The notes below the pieces were generated by a model. It was not told where the DNA came from and searched no databases. It worked only from the letters and a program-made list of their open reading frames with translations. The position numbers and the translations under genes were made by a program. From Winogradskya humida (GTDB lineage Bacteria > Actinomycetota > Actinomycetes > Mycobacteriales > Micromonosporaceae), in contig NZ_BOMN01000118.1 of the NCBI RefSeq assembly GCF_016862215.1, positions 43,001 to 107,000 of the forward strand: a DNA stretch of 64,000 bases. Reading direction: 5' to 3'. Shown here piece by piece: positions 17,801 to 26,209 of this stretch; position 1 is the stretch's first letter, and each line of letters begins with the position of its first letter.

Positions 17801-18797
17801 GTGACGTCGTCTGTAGTGGAATCGCGGCCGCAGGGCCGGTTGACTGATCACATTGGGCTCGGGGTGGTGTCGGCCCGGTTCAGTCGGGACCTGATCGAGG
17901 AGGTCCTGAACCAAACGGACCGGCGGGAGAAACGGTCACGGCGCCTGCCCGCACACGTGATGATCCGCTACGTCATCGCGATGGGCCTGTTCGCTGCCGA
18001 GTCATATGACGAGGTGATGCGCCGGCTCGTCGGTAACCTGCGCAAACTCGGGTCCTGGGATGATGGCTGGCAGGTCCCGACCGCATCCGCGATCACCCAG
18101 GCCCGTCAGCGGCTCGGCCCGCAGCCCGTCGCCGAACTGTTCGACCGCGCGTGTGTGCTCCTGTCCGGTCCGGGCACCAAGGGTGCCTGGCTGGCCCGGC
18201 GCCGGCTGATGGCGATCGACGCGACCAGCTTCGACGTCGCCGACGCAGAAGCCAACGTGGAGCGTTTCGATCGCCTCGGGTCCGGGCCGAAGCGTCGGCG
18301 TATCCGAAACTGCACGTCGCAGCCCTCGCTGAGTGCGGCAGCCACGCGATCGTCGCCGCGGTCCTGGGCTCGTGCCGGACCGGGGAACGCACTCTGGTCA
18401 AGGACCTGAGCGCCGGGTCGAAGCGGGCATGCTCGTGCTCGCTGACGCGGGTCTGTTCTCCTTCGAGCTGTTCAACGCCTTCGCGGCCACCGGCGCCGAT
18501 CTGGCCTGGCGGGTCGGGGCGAGCGTCTCTCTGGGCAACGTCCGCTGGCTGGCCGACGGCTCTTACCAAGCGCTGATCTTCAAACCTGGCCTGTCCGCGC
18601 AACGCCAGACCCGCCTCGTTGAGCAGGCCCGCGCCGGCCACGACATCCCCGCTGATCTCGCCCGGCTCGTGCGGGTGGTCGAGTACACCGTCCCGGACCG
18701 CAACCCCGACGGTGAACTCATCGTGGTGGTCACCACCCTCACCGACCCGTTCGAGGTGCCTGCCCTCGATCTGGCAGCCGCGTATCAGCAGCGCTGG
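17801..18797 (+). pseudogene. IS4-type transposase, frameshifted and truncated
   Basis: Transposase coding runs through three frames: 17801 to ~18295 (N-terminal domain, RFSRDLIEEVLNQTDRREKRSRRLP), a middle segment (PKLHVAALAECGSHAIVAAVLGSCRTGE) to ~18415, then EAGMLVLADAGLFSFELFNAF onwards. At least two frameshifts are needed. The third segment stops in AAAYQQRW, just before the conserved E of the YxxRW(x)IE motif, where the sequence changes at once into Hint coding DNA. The sequence GCAATGCCGTCAAGTTAAGGC about 60-80 bases upstream may be the left end of this IS; that is a guess from similar elements. The element cannot transpose by itself. Confidence 0.88.
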
Positions 18798-19214
18798 GCG
18801 GATCTTCATGGCCGACGGCACCGTGAAACAGATCGGTGACGTCTCACTCGGTGACGAGGTCCGCTCGACTGACCCGGAGTCCGGGGACACGGAGGGCAAG
18901 AAGGTCGGTGTCCTGCACCATCATCTGGACACCGACCTGGCCAAGGTCACCGTTTCGAATACCAAGACCGGCACAACCACCGTCCTGGACACCACGGCCA
19001 ATCACCCGTTCTGGAGTGCGGACCGCCAGCAGTGGGTGGAGGCCAAGGACCTGAAGCCGGGCGAACGCCTCCGTAGTGCGGATGGTGAGCGCAGCCAGCA
19101 GGTCGCCTCGGTCAAACTCTGGACCGGCCTGAAGTGGATGGACGACCTCACGGTCAACGACATCCACACCTACTACGTACTCGCCGGCGCGGTGCCGGTA
19201 CTGGTCCACAACAA
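18798..19214 (+). repeat. Hint module copy 2 (orphan cassette)
   Basis: Near-identical partner of 15305-15721, in the same orientation. Homologous recombination between the two would swap toxin tips and delete the ~3.5 kb between them. Confidence 0.9.
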
Positions 19215-19650
19215 CGGGCCGGTCTTCGACCACTGCGCGCCCATCGGGCCGGTAGAGGCGAACGGGCGCCGGACAGCGTGGTCGGATCCCGCCGAGGGCC
19301 CGGCGCCGAAATACAACCGGCGAACCCAGTTCACGAACATGACGAATGCAAATCGACAAGACACGTTGGCCAGCGACCCTATTTGCGTCTACTGCGGGAA
19401 CTCGGTGAGCTCACAGGCCGATCACGTCTACTCGGTCCGTGAATATCACCAGAGCGGTGGCTGGGAAGGCGATAAGGAAACCCGTTCGGCCGATATCAAC
19501 CAGCGCGGTAACCTGGCTGGAGCCTGCCAGCCATGCAACGGGGGCGGGGGTAAGGGAGGTAAGGTGTTGGGGCCTGGCCCGGGAGAATTCTGGCCGCCTG
19601 CTTGGCCGGCCGGACAGTGGTGGCCGTTTGGGGGAGGGCCCAGACCATGA
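18798..19650 (+). pseudogene. Orphan RHS tip: Hint module plus HNH nuclease toxin
   Basis: A detached C-terminal cassette. Bases 18798-19214 duplicate the Hint module of the RHS gene, including DTTANHPFW and DDLTVNDIHTYYV. After the VHNN junction comes a different tip (19215-19650) with an HNH/treble-clef nuclease pattern: CVYC, then ADHVYSV with the catalytic histidine, an asparagine (QRGNLAG), and CQPCN. The frame is open through the IS4 remnant, but there is no ribosome site, signal peptide or RHS shell, so it is probably silent unless recombined. An internal ATG at 18808 is possible. Its stop overlaps the next gene by 4 bases. Filed as a pseudogene because the 5' part of the gene is lost, not because the tip is damaged; the tip itself looks intact. 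Confidence 0.85.
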
Positions 19651-20192
19651 TTACTCGTGACCTGATAAGCGATTTCTACGAATCAAAATGGGGGCGACCG
19701 AAGCGCAAGGCCCGATTCGATGTGCTCGGTCACCCCATGGAGGTCGGTAAGTGGGATGAAGAGGCCACCGGCGAAGACGTCACCATGTACGCCACCAACG
19801 GTGCCAGCGCTTTGGAGTCGGTTCAGTCTCCTGGCCGCCGGGTGGAGTTCTATGTGGGATTCAGTCCGGAGTTCGACGACATAGCCTCCGCGCTATCCTT
19901 GCTCGGTAGCTACCCACTGACCGGGGCGGCCGTTTCGGTCGGCGATACGGTCACCTTGGGCGATCCACTCTGGAGTGGCGCTCCTGTCAATACTTTCTTG
20001 ATCGCTCCGCAGATCGAGGAGTTATTCGATCCGTTCGTGCTCCCGGATTCTTCGCACGTCCACTTCTATCAGGTGCTTCTCATTTCTGAGAATGAACTCA
20101 AGCTGAAGCAACAACTTGGCGCCCGGTGGCTGCTCGGAGAATTGAACGATCAGGGAATTCCGACCTGGAAGCACGACCGGCGTTATCTCTGA
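19647..20192 (+). CDS. SUFU-family immunity protein for the HNH tip
   Basis: A 181-residue protein starting at the ATG inside the toxin stop (ATGA overlap). It has the marks of the suppressor-of-fused (SUFU) immunity superfamily: a VTMYATNGAS strand, GRRVEFYVGFSPEFD, a DTVTLGDPLW loop, FLIAPQ, HVHFYQVLLISENELKLKQ, and a C-terminal segment before the stop. SUFU proteins are well known antidotes to bacterial nuclease toxins, in agreement with the HNH tip before it. A frame upstream to 19602 exists but lies within the toxin. It may be expressed alone to protect against siblings carrying the HNH tip. Confidence 0.85.
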   Translation: MITRDLISDFYESKWGRPKRKARFDVLGHPMEVGKWDEEATGEDVTMYATNGASALESVQSPGRRVEFYVGFSPEFDDIASALSLLGSYPLTGAAVSVGDTVTLGDPLWSGAPVNTFLIAPQIEELFDPFVLPDSSHVHFYQVLLISENELKLKQQLGARWLLGELNDQGIPTWKHDRRYL

Positions 20193-20273
20193 CCAGCAGG
20201 GTAGAAGGATGGTCGGCGCGATTGCGCCGGCCCTGCCGTTGGTGCGGCCTAGGACCCCGGCAAAGTCGACGAT

Positions 20274-20513
20274 TTGATGCAGGTGGCCACCACTGAGAAT
20301 GGTGACCTGATCTACTGGGCTGCCCCGGTGGGAAAGAACCCGAACGACTGGACGACTGTGGTTACCGGACCTCGCGACTCCGACGAGCTTCCCGAGCACG
20401 AGTTCGGTTTGGCCGGCTTCCCGGTCGGGGTGTTGCCTGGCAGCCTGAGGGTGGAGGCGTTCACACCCGACTTTCCGGATGAGTCCCCCGTCTTCGTGCC
20501 AGAGGAAGACTGA
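20274..20513 (+). pseudogene. SMI1/KNR4-type immunity protein remnant (C-terminal part)
   Basis: Seventy-nine residues resembling the last half of SMI1/KNR4 proteins: TENGDLIYWAA, PNDWTTVVTG, LPEHEFGLAGFPVGVLPGSL and AFTPDFPDE. The usual N-terminal half is absent and no toxin gene lies before it; the 80 bases from the SUFU stop hold only a small GGCGC/GCGCC hairpin near 20215-20228. It is likely the leftover of a third toxin-immunity pair, or a solitary short antidote. Confidence 0.6.
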
Positions 20514-20584
20514 CTGGCGGCGGACGATCTTGACGGCTTGTGCGGGCTGCCGAGGGGACAATATCGAGTCACGGACGTAGAAGA

Positions 20585-22240
20585 TCAGTACGCGTGGCCC
20601 CAGGACGGCGTGGCTGGTGCAGGTGCGGTCGCCGCGATGCAGACCAGCCAGGAAGAGGCCCGGTTCAGTCGGCGGGTTGTCAGCACGCCACGCAGGACAA
20701 GTTCTTCGGGCTGCAGGTACGGCCGTTCGGCGCGAGCTGTGACGATGCGCTCGGCCAGGACGGTTGTCAGGCCGGGCACGGCGGTCAGGGTGTGAGCCGG
20801 GGCGTGGTTGAGGTCGACCAGGCCGCCGTCGTCGTACCTGCGGGCGAGGTCGGGACGCCCGACCGCGATCTGCAGTGCCTGTGCCGGGTTGTAGGCCGCG
20901 AAGGTGCGAGCCTGGTGGCGCAGCGCGCGGGCTTTGGGGCTGTCGCCCGGGTGGGAGGCGAGCACGCCGCCGTGGATCGCGGCGACGACCGCGATGAGCA
21001 GGAACATGCTGATGGCGACGTTTTCGGTGTTGGTCGTGTAGTCCGCTTCGATGGGGCTCGGGTCCAGGCTCATCACGATGCAGGCGGCGACGAACAGCAC
21101 CAGATAGGTCGCTGAGACCACGAACTGGCGCCGGTCGCGGCGATAGAAGCCGGCGTACAGGAAGTAGATCCAGCTGCCTGCCGAGAGGAGCAGGATCGGC
21201 AGCACAGACGCGATGATGACTTCGACAACGGGAAAGCCTCGGTGTATCCGCAGAGGTAGCGGCGGTGTCTGCGTCCAGCCGGGCAATGTGGGCGGGTCCG
21301 GCGGCACATAGGGCGGCGGGTAAAAGGCCGAGGGGTTGTACGGCGGCCCGGAAGGCTGGTTGTAAGGAGAGCCGGAAGCGGGCCCGGAGGGCGGCGGGGC
21401 GAATCCGGCCGGTGGCGAATACTGGCCGGGATGCTCGCTCCCGTCGGACCACGGGTCGACGGCTTCGGAGTAGAAGTGTTCGCCGCGCAGGATCCGGCGG
21501 TGGGTCTCCTGGAGTTTGTCGCCGGGTTCGACGCCGAACTCGTCGAGGAAGTATTCGCGGGCCTCGCGGAAGGCGGCCAGCGCTTCCGCCTGCCGTCCGC
21601 CCTGGTGCAGGGCGATCATCAGGCTTGACCGCAGGCCCTCGCGGAGTGGGAACTGCTCGACCAGGCGTACGAGATCGGGCATCACGCCGGTGTGGTTTCC
21701 CCGCGCGAGCTCAATTTCCGACCATTTCTCCCAGGCTGTTGCTTTTGCCTCGGTGAGGCGGGTGCGGGCGGACTCGAAAACGGCTCCGCTCAGGCCGGCG
21801 AGCGCTTCGCCTTTCCAGAGCTCCAGCGCGGTGCGCAGCGTCGCCGCCGCTTCCGGGAAATGCCCGCTCTTGCGCTGGACCGACGCCTGCGCCATGCCCG
21901 CCTCGAACCGGACCGAATCCAGGTCGTCGGGGGAGATCTGCAGCGCATAACCCGCGCTCGTCAGAGGGAGCAATTCTCCGGGGGTACGCGGTGGGCGATC
22001 CGGGTCGAGGAGGCGTCGCAGCCCGGCGACATATTTCTGTACGACGTTGGCGCCGTTCTCCGGCGGATCCTCGCCCCACACCGCGTCGACGATCTGGGTG
22101 ACGGGGACCGGGCGGCCCGCGTTCAGCAGGAGGATGGCGAGCACCGCGCGTTGTTTTGCGGGGCCGAGTTCGAGGGGCGTTTGTGCGCGCAGTGCGCGTA
22201 CCTCACCCAGAAGCTCGAAGCGCAAGTCTGAGTCAGACAT
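20585..22240 (-). CDS. SARP/AfsR-type regulator fused to membrane helices and a helix-hairpin-helix domain
   Basis: A 551-residue protein from ATG at 22240. Residues ~1-95 are the OmpR-like winged helix of SARPs (RFELLGEVRA, LELGPAKQRAVLAILLLNAG, VWGEDPPENGANVVQKYVAGLRRLL). Residues ~100-250 form the bacterial transcriptional activation domain (LRTALELWKGEALAG, GRQAEALAAFREAREYFLDEFGVEPG). A Pro/Tyr-rich linker follows (~262-335), then about three to four membrane helices (VVEVIIASVLPILLLSAGSW, FVVSATYLVLFVAACIVMS, AISMFLLIAVVAAIHGG). The C-terminus is a ComEA-like helix-hairpin-helix (VDLNHAPAHTLTAVPGLTTVLAERIV). I prefer 22240 over the longer frame to 22396 because the SARP domain begins at once. 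It is transcribed towards the SMI1 remnant and divergent from the lipoprotein gene. Target genes are unknown. Confidence 0.85.
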   Translation of the reverse strand: MSDSDLRFELLGEVRALRAQTPLELGPAKQRAVLAILLLNAGRPVPVTQIVDAVWGEDPPENGANVVQKYVAGLRRLLDPDRPPRTPGELLPLTSAGYALQISPDDLDSVRFEAGMAQASVQRKSGHFPEAAATLRTALELWKGEALAGLSGAVFESARTRLTEAKATAWEKWSEIELARGNHTGVMPDLVRLVEQFPLREGLRSSLMIALHQGGRQAEALAAFREAREYFLDEFGVEPGDKLQETHRRILRGEHFYSEAVDPWSDGSEHPGQYSPPAGFAPPPSGPASGSPYNQPSGPPYNPSAFYPPPYVPPDPPTLPGWTQTPPLPLRIHRGFPVVEVIIASVLPILLLSAGSWIYFLYAGFYRRDRRQFVVSATYLVLFVAACIVMSLDPSPIEADYTTNTENVAISMFLLIAVVAAIHGGVLASHPGDSPKARALRHQARTFAAYNPAQALQIAVGRPDLARRYDDGGLVDLNHAPAHTLTAVPGLTTVLAERIVTARAERPYLQPEELVLRGVLTTRRLNRASSWLVCIAATAPAPATPSWGHAY

Positions 22241-22401
22241 AGCGCACCCCCATTTACCTGCGGAAACGTGAAACGGCAGCGAAGCGGCAGCCGGCAGCAG
22301 CATAGCGGCAGCGCGACGGCAGCACTGTCCGCCAGTCTTCGGTGTATCGACCCCGGTGGTGTGCAGCGCCGGGACCCCCATCGCATTCGGAGACAAGACT
22401 G

Positions 22402-23193
22402 ATGAACGTACGTGTGGGAGTGGGCGCCGTGGTCGCCCTCGGCATTCTCGCCACCGGCGGCTGCGGTGCTGTGCAGGCGGCCAAGGACGAGGTCGCGGAG
22501 GCGGTGGTGCCGACGCCGAAGGAGAAGCTCGTCGACTCGCTGCCGGATTCGGGCGCCGGGCCGTTCCACTTCGCGATGAAGGGTGGCGAGCAGCCGATGG
22601 ACGGTGTGCTCGACGCCTCGAAGAAGAGCTACCAGCTGGGGTTCAGCAACACGGACCCGGATCTGGGTTTCACCATGACGATGAAGTTCCTGGTCGTGGG
22701 GGAGAAGTCCTGGATCAAGATCGGATTCACGGGTACGGAGGGGCTCACCGGGCTGCCGAAGTTGCCGAAGAAGTGGATGCTCGTCGACCCGGCGAAGATC
22801 AAGGACGCCGACGGGCCGTTGACGTATGACGACGAGACCGATCCGGGCGCTTTGACGCCGATCCTGGACGCGATCGTCGAGGTGCACGAGACCGGTGCCG
22901 GGAAGTTCGCGGGCACCACCGATCTCACGAAGCAGGGTGAGGCTGACCTCGTGGACCAGAAGACCCTCGACGCGCTGGGCGCGAAGGCGAACGCTGTGCC
23001 GTTCGAGGCCGAGCTGGACGACAAGGGCCGGTTCGCCAAGGCGGTCATCAAGGTCCCGGCCGCCGGCAAGATCAAGGCGGAGACGTACGAGGTGGTCTAC
23101 GACAAGTACGGCACCGCCAAGTCTCCCGCCGAGCCCGCCGCGGGGGAGCAGCAGAAGGCGACCGCCGCGGCGTACGAGTTGCTGAACTCCTGA
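22402..23193 (+). CDS. Putative lipoprotein, LppX/LprG-like
   Basis: A 263-residue exported protein. The signal peptide MNVRVGVGAVVALGILATGGC ends in a lipobox-like cysteine at residue 21. The mature part has alternating strands (FHFAMKGGEQPMDGVLDASKKSYQL, FTMTMKFLVVGEKSWIKI, KKWMLVDPAKI, AVIKVPAAG, TYEVVYDKYG) resembling the half-barrel of actinobacterial LppX/LprA/F/G lipoproteins, which bind lipids. The ATG at 22402 puts the signal peptide at the N-terminus; the longer frame from 22342 does not. It runs divergently from the SARP gene with ~160 bases between, which probably holds both promoters. The lipid-binding role is inferred. Confidence 0.8.
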   Translation: MNVRVGVGAVVALGILATGGCGAVQAAKDEVAEAVVPTPKEKLVDSLPDSGAGPFHFAMKGGEQPMDGVLDASKKSYQLGFSNTDPDLGFTMTMKFLVVGEKSWIKIGFTGTEGLTGLPKLPKKWMLVDPAKIKDADGPLTYDDETDPGALTPILDAIVEVHETGAGKFAGTTDLTKQGEADLVDQKTLDALGAKANAVPFEAELDDKGRFAKAVIKVPAAGKIKAETYEVVYDKYGTAKSPAEPAAGEQQKATAAAYELLNS

Positions 23194-23274
23194 TCCTGGT
23201 TCCACCTCATCGGCGGTCGCGCGGGTCTGACGGGGGTCCGCGCGGTCGCCGCTGTCGTGTGGTGGGATCGGGGT

Positions 23275-24318
23275 ATGGCTACAAACGAGGACTTCGTCTA
23301 TCTCGGGTGTTACACCGATGAGCGCGGCGGCGAGGGCGAGGGCATCGCGTTGCTGCGGCGCGACCGGGTGACCGGTGCGCTGACGCCGGCGGGGGTTGCC
23401 GCGCGTACGCCTGCTCCCTCTTTTGTGGGCCAGCACCCCACCCTGCCGGTCGTGTACGCCGTCAACGAGCTCACCGAAGGTGCGGTCAGCGCGTTCGCCG
23501 TGGAGCCTGACGCGACGCTGACCCTGCTCGCCGTACGCCAGACCGGTGGTAAGGAGCCCTGCCACCTCGCGGTCTCCTCGGACGCCTCGCACCTGCTCGT
23601 CGCCAACTACACCAGCGGTGATGTGGCTGTCTTCCCACTGGACGCGGACGGGGTGCCGGGGGAGCGTTCCGATCTGCTCGACCTGCGGGGGTCCGGCCCG
23701 GTCGCGGACCGCCAGGAGGGCCCGCACGCGCACATGGTCAATCCCGATCCGAACGGCCCGGACGTCCTAGTGTGCGACCTCGGCTCGGACCGGGTCTGGC
23801 ACACCCGTCTCGACGCGGTTTCCGGGCGGCTGACCCTGGTCGGCCCCGCGATCGTCGCCGAGCCCGGCACCGGTCCGCGGCACCTGCTGCGCGTCCCGGG
23901 CGGTGACATTCTGCTGGTCGGGGAGCTTTCCGGGGATCTGAGCCGGTTCCGGCCGGGGCCGTCGGGGGCGTTCGTCCAGGCCGTCGTCGAGGTCACCAGC
24001 GCGGTGAAGCCGAATCAGCCGTCAGAGCTCACCACGGGCCGGGACGGCCGTTTCGTATATGTCGCCAATCGTGGGCCGGACACCATTTCGGTCTTCGACG
24101 GCGATCGGCTGATCGCGGAAGTGGCGACGGGCGGCGAGTGGCCCCGGCACATCGCGCTGCTCGGCGATCACCTCTATGTAGCCAATGAGCGGTCGCACAC
24201 CGTCACTGTCTTCCGGATCGACCCCGATTCGGGCATCCCGGCGATTCAGGGTGACCCCGTCCACCAGGGCAGTCCTACCTGCATCTTGCAGTACCGCACA
24301 CCCATCGGAATGGGATAA
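23275..24318 (+). CDS. Lactonase-family seven-bladed beta-propeller protein
   Basis: A 347-residue cytoplasmic protein of the YbhE/Pgl-type lactonase family (COG2706). Visible repeats are FVYLGCYTDERGGEGEGIALL, HPTLPVVYAVNEL, GGKEPCHLAVSSDASHLLVANYTSGDVAVF, GPHAHMVNPDPNGPDVLVCDLGSDRVW, GTGPRHLL, QPSELTTGRDGRFVYVANRGPDTISVF and WPRHIALLGDHLYVANERSHTVTVF, about seven blades. Members hydrolyse 6-phosphogluconolactone or other lactones or serve as propeller scaffolds; the true substrate here is unknown. The start at 23275 is the ATG directly before TNEDFVYLG. It stands 81 bases after the lipoprotein gene and may be cotranscribed. Confidence 0.85.
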   Translation: MATNEDFVYLGCYTDERGGEGEGIALLRRDRVTGALTPAGVAARTPAPSFVGQHPTLPVVYAVNELTEGAVSAFAVEPDATLTLLAVRQTGGKEPCHLAVSSDASHLLVANYTSGDVAVFPLDADGVPGERSDLLDLRGSGPVADRQEGPHAHMVNPDPNGPDVLVCDLGSDRVWHTRLDAVSGRLTLVGPAIVAEPGTGPRHLLRVPGGDILLVGELSGDLSRFRPGPSGAFVQAVVEVTSAVKPNQPSELTTGRDGRFVYVANRGPDTISVFDGDRLIAEVATGGEWPRHIALLGDHLYVANERSHTVTVFRIDPDSGIPAIQGDPVHQGSPTCILQYRTPIGMG

Positions 24319-24398
24319 CTACTCTCAGTGAATTAAGTATACGATAATGCCAATACGAGTAACTTTCGTCCGAACGTATATGGCATTCGCGTCTCGGG

Positions 24399-26180
24399 AT
24401 GCGCAGTATGGAGCGCGTGTCAGGCCGCCATCGCAGAAACTTCAGTCTCAAGGGAGCGGGCGTCGTCGCATCAGCGATGGCGATCGTTGTCGTTCTCGCG
24501 GGGTCCTGGTTCGGTTATCAGCAGCTCGCTGACAAGGGCTGTTCCGGCGGAATCGCCCTCAACGTGGCCGCGGCGTCCGAAATTGTCCCCGCTGTTCAGC
24601 AGGCCGCCAAGCGGTGGAGTGACGCCGGTGCCGAGGTCAATGGGACGTGCGTCAACGTCAATGTGACTGGCGTCAGCCCGGCCTCAATGGCGTCCACCAT
24701 CGCGCTCAAGCACCGGGTGACGCTGTCGGGCCTGGGTGCGGTGAGCAAGGACGGCACGGTGCCCGACGTCTGGATCCCCGACTCGACCACCTGGCTGCTG
24801 CGCCTGCGCTCGGAGGCCTCCGGCTTCCAGCCGACCGATGGCAAGTCGCTCGCGCAGAGCCCGGTCGTGATCGCGATGCCGCAGCCGGTCGCCGAGAAGA
24901 TCGGCTGGCCCGACCGCAAGCTCGGCTGGGCCGACCTGGTCAAGCAGATGACCACCGGAAACTCGCTACGGACCGGCATCGTGGACCCCAACCGGGACGC
25001 CGCCGGTCTCGCGGGCCTGCTCGCGCTGGGCGGCGCGGCCGGCACCAGCGCGCAGGCGAAGGCTCAGCAGGTCGGCGCGCTGCGCTCGCTCGCCCTGGGC
25101 AGCTCCTCGCTGCGCGAGGATCTCCTGGAGAAGTTCCCCCGCTCGGAGGACGCGGCAGACCTGACCACCGCGATCAGCGCGGCGCCGCTCTCCGAGGAAG
25201 ACGTCATCAGCTACAACGCCGACAAGCCGGTCGTCCCGCTCGCCGCGCTCTATCTCGACCCGAAGCCGCCGGCCCTTGACTACCCCTACGCCGTCATGCC
25301 CGAGGTCGGCATCGACCTGAACAAGTCCGCGGCGGCGACCGGTCTGCGCCAGGCGATGGAGCAGCCGGCCTTCCGCGACGAGCTTGCCCGGGTCGGCCTG
25401 CGCGGCCCCGACGGCGTGGCGGGCTCCGGTTTCGCCAACCCGACCGGCGGGCCCAAGGCCAGCGCGGCCCCCGCCGCCACCACCGGCACCGAGGGTGCGG
25501 CCGCCGCGGGTCTCGACGCCGGCTCGATCAACCAGGTCCTGGGCAGCTGGGCTGCCATCACGCAGCCCGGCCGGGTCCTCGCGGTCTTCGACGTGTCGGG
25601 CTCGATGGCCGACAAGGTCCCGACCGCCGACAACCAGAGCCGCGCGGCGGTGACCCGGACGGCGGCGACCCAGGGCCTCAAGCTCTTCGACAACGAATGG
25701 GCCGTCGGCACCTGGATCTTCTCCACCGAGATGAACGGCAAGCTGCCCTACAAGGAGATCGTGCCGATCAGCCCGCTGACCTCGGCGCGCTCCGAGCTGG
25801 AAGCCTCCATCTCGCAGATCACCCCGAAGGCGGGCGGCGCGACCGGCCTCTACGACACGGCGCTGGCCGCGTACAAGAAGGTCCAGGAGGACTGGCAGCC
25901 CGGCCGGGTCAACTCCGTCATCCTCTTCACCGACGGCAAGAACAGCAACGACGACGGCATCAAGCTCCCCACCCTCGTCACCGAGCTGAAGAAGGCCAAC
26001 GACGCGAAGCGCCCGGTCCGCATGGTGATCATCGGTATCGGCAACGAGGTCGACGCCAACGAGCTGGAGACCATCACCAACGCGACCAGCTCCGGCGGCG
26101 TCTTCATCGCCGAGGACCCCGCGAAGATCTCCGACATCTTCCTCGAAGCCATCGCCTCCCGCTCCGGCGCCGCGCGCTAG
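24399..26180 (+). CDS. Anchored substrate-binding plus von Willebrand A domain protein
   Basis: A 593-residue protein. The basic N-terminus RHRRNFSLKG precedes one membrane helix (about 21-40). Residues ~50-340 are an extracellular solute-binding-protein-like domain (LNVAAASEIVPAVQQAAKRW, PDVWIPDSTTWLLRLR, GIVDPNRDAAGLAGLLALG). An Ala/Thr-rich linker leads to a VWA domain from ~390 with the metal site DVSGSMADK (DxSxS), a conserved threonine region TGLYDTAL, and FTDGKNSNDDG. The pairing is recurrent in actinobacteria, but its role is unclear; adhesion or metal-dependent protein binding at the surface is possible. The ~80 bases upstream are unusually A+T-rich (AAGTATACGATAATGCC) and probably carry the promoter. 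The last 26 bases of the coding region are duplicated immediately after the stop. Confidence 0.88.
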   Translation: MRSMERVSGRHRRNFSLKGAGVVASAMAIVVVLAGSWFGYQQLADKGCSGGIALNVAAASEIVPAVQQAAKRWSDAGAEVNGTCVNVNVTGVSPASMASTIALKHRVTLSGLGAVSKDGTVPDVWIPDSTTWLLRLRSEASGFQPTDGKSLAQSPVVIAMPQPVAEKIGWPDRKLGWADLVKQMTTGNSLRTGIVDPNRDAAGLAGLLALGGAAGTSAQAKAQQVGALRSLALGSSSLREDLLEKFPRSEDAADLTTAISAAPLSEEDVISYNADKPVVPLAALYLDPKPPALDYPYAVMPEVGIDLNKSAAATGLRQAMEQPAFRDELARVGLRGPDGVAGSGFANPTGGPKASAAPAATTGTEGAAAAGLDAGSINQVLGSWAAITQPGRVLAVFDVSGSMADKVPTADNQSRAAVTRTAATQGLKLFDNEWAVGTWIFSTEMNGKLPYKEIVPISPLTSARSELEASISQITPKAGGATGLYDTALAAYKKVQEDWQPGRVNSVILFTDGKNSNDDGIKLPTLVTELKKANDAKRPVRMVIIGIGNEVDANELETITNATSSGGVFIAEDPAKISDIFLEAIASRSGAAR

Positions 26181-26207
26181 GCGCCTCCCGCTCCGGCGCC
26201 GCGCGCT
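26153..26207. repeat. Tandem duplication spanning a stop codon
   Basis: Bases 26153-26178 recur at 26182-26207 (period 29, 26 identical bases: CGCCTCCCGCTCCGGC and onwards). The TAG stop of the VWA gene lies between the copies; the second copy ends in TGA. Confidence 0.9.
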
Positions 26208-26209
26208 GA

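Noticed and set aside
22123..23733. 536-codon minus-strand frame
   Set aside because: Antisense to the lipoprotein and lactonase genes and crosses the SARP start; not coding-like.
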